Assembly (NCBI GenBank): GCA_963920575.1
Contig: OY986974.1
Location: 992,001 to 1,056,000, forward strand
Source: Narthecium ossifragum
Lineage: Eukaryota > Streptophyta > Magnoliopsida > Dioscoreales > Nartheciaceae
Direction: 5' to 3'
Length of the DNA: 64,000 nucleotides
Below are positions 55,902 through 64,000 of this stretch, in pieces. The stretch's first letter is position 1; the number at the start of each line of letters is the position of its first letter. Position numbers and translations under genes: made by a program. The notes under the pieces were generated by a model. It worked only from the letters and a program-made list of their open reading frames with translations, did no database searches and had not been told where the DNA came from.

Positions 55902-56323
55902 TAGGGGTGAGCAAAACCGAATCGAACCGAACTCTTAGAACCGAACCGAACAATTCGGTTTGGTTTTTCGGTATATTCGACTCATTTCAGCTTTTTTTTT
56001 TTTGTCAAAAATTCGGTATTCGGTTCGGTTTTGATTTTTATTTTTAAATTTGGTAAATACCGAAATTTTTAAATTTGGTAAGTACCAAAATTTTTAAAGT
56101 TATATACCTTATCTCGGTTCAGTTATATTGCAAAGTAAAAATCTATGAATTATTTCGGTTTTTTGGTTCGGTTATGTTTTTGTATGAATTTGATTCGGTT
56201 CGGTTTTTAAATCAGTGTATCAAATTAATTCGGTTCGATTCAATTTTTAAATTAGTGTACTGAAATTTTTTAGTATTTCGATATTCAGTATTTTGGTTCG
56301 GTATTTACCGAATACTCACCCTA
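55902..56323. mobile_element. Short TIR element rich in TTCGGTTCGGTTT
   Basis: The left end TAGGGGTGAGCA and the right end ACTCACCCTA (reverse complement TAGGGTGAGT) are short inverted repeats as in hAT-type MITEs. The 422-bp interior repeats AACCGAA/TTCGGTT in both orientations, with AAATTTGGTAA.TACC.AAATTT duplicated at 56050-56095. No flanking duplication was detected, so the class is tentative. Confidence 0.55.
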
Positions 56324-56639
56324 AAATCCTACTTTATCTCTATTTTTTCGCAACGGGGTTAATGGATTGAGACGTGATATACAGCCAACCCACTTTTTAG
56401 TTGGTTGATAACCAACCATAGCTGGCATGTCTGGATTGCCGACACATGGCAATCCAGATTTTGAAAACTATCACCACCCCGATGAACTCGCTCCCCACCC
56501 GGTAGACCCATTAACCCATCCCGATAGACCCGTTAACCCACCCCTTCTCCCGATCGAGGGCTTCAGTGCTTCACCCGGTCACCCCCCTTCCCCCGGCCGG
56601 CCATAGGTTGGGGTCGCCATGGTGCACTCTTCAGTCAAT

Positions 56640-57610
56640 TCATGAGGCAGGAGAAGCGGCACCGTCAGAGATATTCTGAAGAAACCCCTTCACCAAACCC
56701 TGGCCAACCTTGCCTCCAACTATGGCTCCCTCATCCAGCTGCGCTTCGGGTCCCGCTCGGTCCTCATCGTCTCCTCCGCTGCTCTCGCCGATGAGTGCTT
56801 CACCAAGAACGACCTCGTCTTTGCCAACCGTCCCATGCTGGCCTCCGCACGCAACGTGAGCTATGACTACACCACCATCGGCACCTCCCCTTTTGGAAGC
56901 AAGAAGAAGACGGTGGAGGGGATATTTAAGGCCATAGGAGTATCCAATGTCGGAGACTTCCTACCGGGGGTTCCTGCAAAACATAGACTTCAATGGAAGC
57001 AAGAAGAAGACGGCAAAACTGGCGGCTTGGTTGGACAAGTTTATGCAGGGCATCATCGAGGAGAACAGGAAGGATAAAGGCAGCAGAGAGAAGTCCATGA
57101 TCGGCTATCTGCTGGATATGCAACAAAAGAATCCCAAGAACTACACCGACGAGATCATCAAGGCTCTCGTTTCAGTAAGTCTAGCTCCCTTTGCATGCAT
57201 GCATTCTCTCTTCTAACTCTCATCTACTTATTTGCATGCCTTAAAATTGTGCCATCTTTGATACATATATGATCACTACCATGCAAGCCAGTACTGACCT
57301 TCACTTGCATGGATGATGAAGTCATTCTTGATAGCGGGAATTGACACGTCAAGCCATACAATAGAGTGGGCGATGTCGCATCTACTCAACAACCCAGAGG
57401 CGTTGAAGAAGGCCAAGCCCGAGGTCGATGAGCGCGTCGGGTCGAGTCGTTTGGTCAAAGAACAGGACATGGCCAATCTCCCCTACCTAAAGACCATCAT
57501 CAACGAGACGCTGCGAATATCTCCGACGGGGCCGCTTCTCCTGCCTCATGAATCGACTGAAGCGTGCACTATCGCGACCCCAACCTGTGGCCTGAGTGGC
57601 CGACGAGCTC
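56640..57610 (+). pseudogene. Cytochrome P450 (CYP81-like) pseudogene
   Basis: Recognisable blocks run in order: KKPLHQTLANLASNYGSL, LRFGSRSVLIVSSAALADEC, FTKNDLVFANRP, then a jump from SPFG to VEGIFKAIGVSNVGDFLPG that omits about 130 residues of the usual protein. A one-base frameshift in a G-run (about 56970) leads to NIDFNGSKKKTAKLAAWLDKF and the donor after KALVS (GTAAGT at 57175). The second exon has the I-helix AGIDTSSHTIEWA and K-helix INETLR. Then HESTEAC jumps to a frame-shifted HYRDPNLWPEWPTS and stops. The membrane anchor and the haem-binding Cys loop are missing. Blocks resemble family 81 plant monooxygenases. Not functional. Confidence 0.85.
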
Positions 57611-57839
57611 GTACACTTGCCCTAGTTTCTCGTTGCTTAACAGGGGAGGAGGCCTGGTTGCTTAATGGGGGTGGTTTCGTCAACGGGTTATTGGGTCCTA
57701 TAGACCTGTACTCAATAACCACTAACCAATATATGATGAATTGGTTGATGATATTAAGTTTGAACACATGTCAGCGGTCCACGAATGCCACCTTGGGTTG
57801 GCTGATTGCCAACGCCGCATGGGGTTAGCCAGAATCATT

Positions 57840-58110
57840 TTTCTAATGGATTGTCCCCACTTTATCTTTATTTTTTCACCAAACACCAAAACAATAATTA
57901 CGATGTTACTATTATTCCACCTATCACATTTCTTTCTACTCTTTCTTACCCTCATTTCTTACCCTCACATTTTCTAACCCCATATTCTTATTAATTCCCT
58001 TAACCCCATATTCTCATTAATCCCCTTAACCATATTCTCATTAATCCCCTTAACCCCTTATTCTCATTAATCCCCTTAACCATATTTCCGTTAACCCCAA
58101 ACGAAACGGG
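57840..58110. mobile_element. MITE-like element with internal 26-28 bp tandem repeats
   Basis: The right end TTAACCCCAAACGAAACGGG mirrors the terminus of the 363-535 element, and CACCAAACACCAAAACAATA corresponds to its interior reversed. From about 57976 to 58099, TATTCTCATTAATCCCCTTA recurs with ACC or ACCCC joints, four to five units. The left boundary is uncertain. It fills the space between the P450 remnant and the next gene's promoter. Confidence 0.5.
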
Positions 58111-58482
58111 CATCCGCTGATCCAAAAAGACAAATCAAACTCTACCACAATTCGGGCAACCAAAGCCATTATTATTCTCCACCAGCCCAACACCCAACTC
58201 CAAGGCGGTGTCTCGCTCTCATCCGTCCGATCGTCCATGATGCTCCAGAATCGTTATGCCGCCGAGTCGAGTCGTCGATCCTATCGTCTTCGCGCCGGTC
58301 ACTGTTGTCTCTAGCCCTTTTCCAGGGACCACCGCCTTAACCGCTCTTGGATGTACCGCCCCGACCCCGTCGTCAGCGTCATCCATTTATCTCCCTCCTC
58401 GAAAGCCCCAACGTTCAAATCCGATAGCATTCAATTGTTTTAGTTGACCGTCTCCTTGGCTTTCCGACTTGTGGAGGCGGGC

Positions 58483-59667
58483 ATGGACTTCTCCCGGCGA
58501 CGCCGCCGGTGGCTTCTCTTCCTCGCCACTGCTGGCGTCTCCGGCTACGGCGCATACCGCGCCTACAACCACCCTGCCGTCTCCAAGAAGCGAAGGCAGC
58601 TCGCCGCCCTCCTCCGCGCCTTAATCTCCGTTTCCGAGGCGGCCTCGTCTGCCGCCGATGTGGTCGCCCTTGTGTCACGCGATCTCAACCTTTTTCTCCG
58701 GTCCGATTCCGACGAGATCCCCACCAGCCTCAAGCAGCTCGCGAAAATTACGAGCTCCGATCAGTTCTCGGACTCCGTCTCTAGGGTTTCCCAGGCGCTC
58801 ACGGTCGGCGTCGTGCGAGGATTCAACTCCGCTTCCCCGGGAGAGAAGGCTGTGTCCAAAGGCGGCAGCTTCTCAGATCGGATTATTGATAAGCTCTTAT
58901 CCGATCGAGGATCGGGGTTCGTCTCTGTCGTCGTTGGCAGCTTTGCGAGGAACCTTGTGTTGACCTTCTTCTACTCGAGAGACTCTGGCAAAGAAGGATC
59001 AGATTCTGATTCCGATTCGGTGCCTGGATGGCTCCGTTTGATGTGCAGCGATGAGGGCAGGGTGCTTACCGCCGATTGCATCCAGAAGTTCGTGAGAACA
59101 GCTATGGAGGTGTACCTCGAGAAGACCATGGAGGTGAATACTTATGATGAGCTGTTCTCGGGTCTCACTAATCCTAAGCATGAGGCCAAAGTGAAGGACA
59201 TGTTGGTATCGGTTTGCAATGGAGCCGTGGAGACCTTGGTGAAGACTTCACACCGGGTTATGAATGAAGCTGGTTCTAGCTCTTCTGTAAACAGAGTAAA
59301 GGAGTGCAATAAAGAAGATCATATGCAGGACAGGCATAATCAGACCGACAATGATTATAAGTTTGATGGTGGTGGTGGGTGGGTCGATCGTGTATCATCC
59401 ACATTAGCTGTTCCGAGCAATCGAAGGCTTCTTCTGGATGTTACAGGAAGGGTGACGACCGAGACAGTGAGGTCCCTGCTTGATTTCATATTGTGGAAGC
59501 TGTATGATGGGGCGAGGAAAAGCGTTAATGTTATTCGTAGCGAGGTGGTTGAGAGAGGTTTGGAAGTGGTGAGGTATTTTAGGGTGAAATCTATGGCTAT
59601 CTTCACAATATGCTTCACTTTGTGCATTCATTTGATGACCAGGACGAGATTTTTGATGATGGCTTAA
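58483..59667 (+). CDS. PP2A10: Protein PHLOEM PROTEIN 2-LIKE A10
   Basis: An intronless 394-residue frame. It opens MDFSRRRRRWLLFLATAGVSGYGAYRAYNHP: a basic cluster and a hydrophobic helix, suggesting a membrane anchor. Then follow KRRQLAALLRALISVSEAASSAADVVALVSRDL and FLRSDSDEIPTSLKQLAKI, conserved in the PP2-A10 group, and a C-terminal hydrophobic segment SMAIFTICFTLCIHLM. Despite the name this group lacks an obvious lectin (PP2) domain, and the molecular role is unknown. The same frame continues upstream to a TTG at 58444 (LAFRLVEAG before MDFS), right after a TAG, and that extension looks family-like. The ancestral start may therefore have been lost, leaving the ATG at 58483 as the first usable one. 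Confidence 0.88.
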   Translation: MDFSRRRRRWLLFLATAGVSGYGAYRAYNHPAVSKKRRQLAALLRALISVSEAASSAADVVALVSRDLNLFLRSDSDEIPTSLKQLAKITSSDQFSDSVSRVSQALTVGVVRGFNSASPGEKAVSKGGSFSDRIIDKLLSDRGSGFVSVVVGSFARNLVLTFFYSRDSGKEGSDSDSDSVPGWLRLMCSDEGRVLTADCIQKFVRTAMEVYLEKTMEVNTYDELFSGLTNPKHEAKVKDMLVSVCNGAVETLVKTSHRVMNEAGSSSSVNRVKECNKEDHMQDRHNQTDNDYKFDGGGGWVDRVSSTLAVPSNRRLLLDVTGRVTTETVRSLLDFILWKLYDGARKSVNVIRSEVVERGLEVVRYFRVKSMAIFTICFTLCIHLMTRTRFLMMA

Positions 59668-60540
59668 CTGGTTTGTGATGATATTCTAGCAAATCTCCTT
59701 GATATCTGTAGAACATGTACGATCTCCTACTCTTTATGCTTCAGTATATTTGAAACTGGAAGCAAATGATTTTGTGGGATCTTTTGTTGAGATTGCTAGT
59801 AATGAATGTTTGCCAAGCTCATGACTTAAAAGGTTCACACTATCTGAAAACAATTGTAAACTTCCAAAAGGAACTGATCCCTTGTTCCGGTAATAAGTAA
59901 CAACTCTTTTGATATCAATTGGAGCTAAGATACTTTTCAATTCCTCAATATGTTACTTGTACAATGAGTGGTTATATGCAATTTTCTGATAAGCTAAAAT
60001 AGTACTACGTGATGATTAGGTTTTAAAGCTTTCAGCTTTTTTCATTGTTGGCATTCATACATATCTTTCTCAAATTGCTCGTAACAAACAGTGGATTCTG
60101 ATAGGCTTAGGGGCTAGGTAAAGCTTGATGTATTCAGTTGGGTATGCTCTTCATTAAAGTGGAGGGAATGTTGCATTAACTATCTGCATTAGCTAGGTCA
60201 AGTTGTTAGTGTAGTAAGCACAATCATGACCTATTTACTTTCATTAAATTTTTAACTAAAACTTCCATGGTTTGAACAGAATGAAGTGCTTTTCTTTAAC
60301 TGGCTGAGTTGTGAATTGTTTCAGCTGCTAACGGAACTCAAAAAGGTCAGAGAAATCTGATTGCGGTGAACTTTACTTTTTTGAACTACATATCTCTGGA
60401 TGATAGATTAATTTGATAAAAGTTGGCATAGCTTACTTCCTTGTGTTGGTTGATGGGCGTTCTGTGATGTCTCATCTAGATAATTACCAGTATATGGACC
60501 AAGATTATTGTTGCATTGTCGGTCTGTGCCTTGCTAGTAT
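59668..60540. other. 3' flank of the PP2-A10-like gene
   Basis: Non-coding. 59721-59820 is the source of the rearranged inverted copy at 60541-60650. The polyadenylation site cannot be placed. Confidence 0.5.
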
Positions 60541-60552
60541 GAAACTGGTGAG

Positions 60553-60604
60553 TATACTGAAGCATAAAGAGTAGGGGATCTAAAACTCTTTATGCTTCAG
60601 TATA
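60553..60604 (+). ncRNA. Candidate small-RNA hairpin (inverted duplicate of gene 3' flank)
   Basis: A perfect 20-bp inverted repeat: left arm 60553-60572, right arm 60585-60604 (ACTCTTTATGCTTCAGTATA), loop of 12. The right arm is identical to 59729-59748 downstream of the PP2-A10-like stop. The left arm with its loop side (60553-60580) is the reverse complement of 59721-59748 with one mismatch. A plus-strand transcript would fold and place antisense sequence to the gene's 3' region in the 5' arm. Transcription is not shown by the sequence. Confidence 0.35.
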
Positions 60605-63600
60605 TTTGAACATGTACTGAATCACTTGCTTGGCAAACATTGAGTAGGAGACCAAACAGTTGAGACTTTTTGCTCAGAGATTTTCTGGAACTAGTGAGTA
60701 TGTTCTTTGGAGTACAAATAGTTTTCTGTAGATTCTCATTTTCTAATCACTTTATGTGACATATTCTCATTGATTTTGTGAACTTGTTCTTAAGGTGCAC
60801 TAGTGTCAAACAAAAGGCAATTTTAGTAAAGGTTTACGAAGGTTCACCCTTGAAAACTTGTACTGTCACCACATGTCTATAAACCATGTAAGTTTTCCGA
60901 TTTAGGTATTGATACCTTTTCTGGAGATTATTGTTGGACGATAGAGATGATATGCAACACCAGATTAATATGGAGCCGGAGTATGCAAACACATCTGTGC
61001 AATATGTACATGTCTCCATTTTTTTCTTCATAAGTTTTTCTTTAAGTTTTGATGGTTATAATAACTTTAGAATTTCTCTGACAAGGTCCACGTGCTCTCT
61101 ATTTCCATTGCTACATACAACTACATGCTTATTTTGCCTTCCTGTTGGAAAAGACAAATACCTTCATGCAAACAAAGCGATGTGATATTCAAGCACATAC
61201 CTTTTTGGCCTCTTTGCTGTAAGTTCTTGTTATGATATCAAGTGAAGAAAGTAGCTATCATGCAATCTGTAACCAATGGCACGATTTACAATGGTCAGGT
61301 ACAACTGTAAACAGTCTAAGCTGCAGTTCTCTTAAACTCTAACCTTGTTTTCTGAAAGCAATATATACATCCATGTATGTCGTCTACTGTACCAGGGATT
61401 TATTGGTTCAGGAGAACACGTTCTCCATTCAGTATTTTTCTGACCTTTGCTACATGTCTTATCTTGTTGCTGCAATACAGAAACTAGTTTGATCTTAATT
61501 CAATCTAGTGTGTTCTATGTGGGGTAAGTTTGCTCTTGCTTTGTCTGTTTTCGCATGTTCTTGCAACAGGTTTGTGTGAGATGAAAAGTAACTTCATGGA
61601 AGAAACGTGAGTATAGGATTAGCGGTTCCATGTATGTCATCAAAAATCCTTAAAGACCTGTCTGTACATTCATAAGCAGAGTTCTTATGGGGTTATTATA
61701 GGATACATACTTTCTTATTGTTGATACATAACGTGAGACATTCTGTGGGTTATGCATAATGTTTCTCGTAGGAATTGGGTTTCCACCTATCATTGGTCCT
61801 TATATTTTTCCTTGGAAAAAAGGGATCAAGGGTAGCAGGCATGTCAAGTCACCATCTGCTTAAAGGTATGAGATTTTGATTTAGGCAGTGGCTGAATCAT
61901 GAAATCAGTCATGTCACAGGACACATCCTTGACAATAATGTCAGCTGGGTATTACTTGTGCCTCCATTTCATTTCCTTCAGCATTAAAGTGTTCATGGTT
62001 CGCCGAGTAACTTCTGCACTTGGTTAAATTTCAGCCAGGTATGATCTTTCGATCCTTTCCGTGGATGACTAGAAAATCTTCAGCATTTCGTGAATAAGTC
62101 GAGGAACCCATGCTTGTCAAATGTGCTCAGTAGGTGGTTTTTTTTTTCCTTTTTTCCGGTCTTCCCTGTCGTTTCCTAATGCTACTGTGATATAGACATG
62201 TATCTTTAGATTTGCAGCATTCTGATTGCTGGGGGGACAATGGAAGCATTTCTTTCGCGGTCATAAGTTGGAGATAGAAGGTGAATTATAGGTATACCTA
62301 AGCATTCAAATTAATTGGGGAAATTATTTCCTTCGTTGATCACTTGGAGATGAAGGTGAATTATAGTTATATAGATGTAAGCATTCTGATTGCTCGGGGG
62401 AATTTGGGAAAGAAATCTTCCTCCTGGCGGAGGCTGTGCTCGTCTTTGGAAGGCCGATCCAGCCAAATCCAGCCCAGAAATCGGGCCCAAATCCCGAATC
62501 TCGTAGGCCGGATCAAGCGGTTTGTTAATTCTTGTACCAGCCTAACAGGCAGCAGTTTAGCATGTGGGGCCAGGATTGGAGGTTGGCGCCCGTTGAACAC
62601 TTTTAGCCTGTGGGGCCAGGATTGGAGGTGGACACCCGTTGACCAATGGACGCAAAAGGGCATCCTGCTGAACAAACTTACTTAAACAAGCAATTTGGAT
62701 AAGCTTAAGCTAACTCAGTTTTGGTATGTTTGGTGAAAGAAAATGAAGAGAACAAAGTAGAGGAGTTTGGAGAATGAGTTATTATTGTATTTATGTTTGA
62801 CTGTGGACTAGAAAAATAGAAATTTAAAAGTCCCACTTGCATGTAATTGTTTGAATATATCGAGTTTGCATTTTTAATTTCATTTATCGTCCACCAATCA
62901 TCAAAAACTAAAAGGAGTTCAGATACCATCTATTTGTATTCCCTGCCTTTGCTAACAAAGTGGGTGAGTCAACGAAGAACAAACACCATCTCTCTTGCTT
63001 ATACTTGAAGTGGTTGTTGTATGTCAGAACAAGGAACATACACCATCTCTCTCGCTCTTTCTCTCAAATATTTTTATGCTTTTTAATCTCAATCATCGAT
63101 GTATGATCTCATAGCTAAGATTTACTCTTGTATGTTTCCTGAATCTGACGGAGTCAATGAACCAAGTTGGGGTTTAGCATCAGCTTTCCTCTCCTCAAAA
63201 CAGAGAGGACCAGTTATTTTATCTCCTTCGCTAATTGTGGCTACTTAAATTCCACTTGTTGTCAGCCCGTCGGAGCCTACTTGACAGTTGTTGCATAGGT
63301 TCCAACTGATGCCAAAGCCATCTCGCATCTCGCTACTTGGAGAGGGTGGACGCGCGCGCGTTGCGCCTCTTTTGTAGTCGCCGGAGCCATGCGCGTGGGA
63401 AATGGAGCACTAGATATCATGACAGGGACTTGTTTCAAACTTATATTTTTTAAAAGATGAGACGTGTGTGAAAGGGCGTGTTCTCGCTCTCAACCAAGGG
63501 CGTGTTTGGGGCGCCGTGGAATCCCGAGTCCACGGTACCCACGGGAGCAGATTCCACGCGCTGTGTCCTTTCGAATCAAGGTGATGTTGAAAACGAAATC

Positions 63601-64000
63601 CACAGATGTTCATATCCTCTATTTCCGAATCCGTCACTGTATAAGTGAATAGACCTCAAGATAGAGCACTTGATCCAAAGGATTTTTATCTCCGCAGTCT
63701 TTGACTCGTTGTTAAAGGTTCAAAAAATCCTCATCCAGAGAGCATCTAATAAGCTAAGCCATTGCTACCGGATGCCTTCCTTTCTTAGAGCTAATTCAGA
63801 AATTTTTATTCCCCAGTTCTCTTTTTTTTTTTTTAATTGGATGAGCCCGAGAGGCTAAGGCGAAAGTCTACATCATCACCACCGGCCGGGTACCTCACAA
63901 GTTGGTCCCCGGACCATTCAAACTCTCACACATTTCATGATATGTTTGAACATCCTTATCCAACTTACAGCTTGGAGGATTTCGTATATATCTATTATAT
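60605..64000. other. Intergenic DNA, no gene recognised
   Basis: No domain-bearing frame was seen. 62560-62640 has a direct repeat (GTGGGGCCAGGATTGGAGGT twice, 48 bp apart, each followed by CCCGTTGA). 63480-63560 starts GGGCGTGTTTGG like a truncated Tourist-type element, without a matching second end. 63822-63834 is a T-run. Confidence 0.4.

Noticed and set aside
62344..62685. 113-codon frame
   Set aside because: Part of it is the 48-bp direct repeat translated twice; no family resemblance.

Overview
This is nuclear DNA from a flowering plant, most likely a monocot. Genes carry GT-AG introns, several coding regions are GC-rich in AT-rich flanks, and about a third of the sequence is recognisable small transposons. 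I cannot name the species from the sequence. There is one 200-base assembly gap (12766-12965). No tRNA, rRNA, CRISPR or bacterial-type operon was seen.

Layout: 1-2900 holds a small unknown ORF, a decayed copy of it and a MITE. 2918-10590 is a decayed tandem duplication of a pair of LCAT-like acyltransferase/lipase genes: A (nonsense codon), B (intact), A' (5'-truncated, frameshifted) and B' (exon 1 lost, internal deletion). Three short Helitrons lie between A' and B', two of them joined head to tail. 12966-14290 is a ten-unit array of 94-95 bp repeats, each with a perfect hairpin, next to the gap. 17978-19309 is a PUB30-type U-box E3 ligase gene. 22024-30170 is a transposon block: a hAT MITE, two LINE 3' ends of one family (one split by a probable 2.6 kb solo LTR) and a Tourist MITE. 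31200-31912 is a VQ-motif gene with a stress-type promoter.

32570-42688 holds three housekeeping or regulatory genes rebuilt here exon by exon: an EngB-type organellar GTPase (minus), a BSD-domain protein (plus) and a four-ACT-domain ACR protein (minus). 45646-46196 is a hAT element with a perfect 8-bp target duplication. 49171-49653 encodes a small secreted Gly/Cys-rich protein (minus). 50696-53838 is an eight-exon RsmE-type 16S rRNA methyltransferase gene (minus). 54033-55397 is a non-autonomous Mutator-like element with a perfect 9-bp target duplication. 56640-57640 is a CYP81-like P450 pseudogene with several internal deletions. 58483-59667 is a PHLOEM PROTEIN 2-LIKE A10 gene.

Two genes (EngB GTPase, RsmE) probably act in organelle ribosome biogenesis, but nothing shows that they are co-regulated; neighbouring genes look functionally independent. 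The most unusual signals are: (1) a 20-bp perfect hairpin at 60553-60604 that is a local inverted duplication of the PP2-A10-like 3' flank, the arrangement proposed for newborn MIRNA loci; (2) the Helitron head-to-tail junction; (3) the hairpin-bearing 94-95 bp array; and (4) the A-B/A'-B' duplication with progressive decay.
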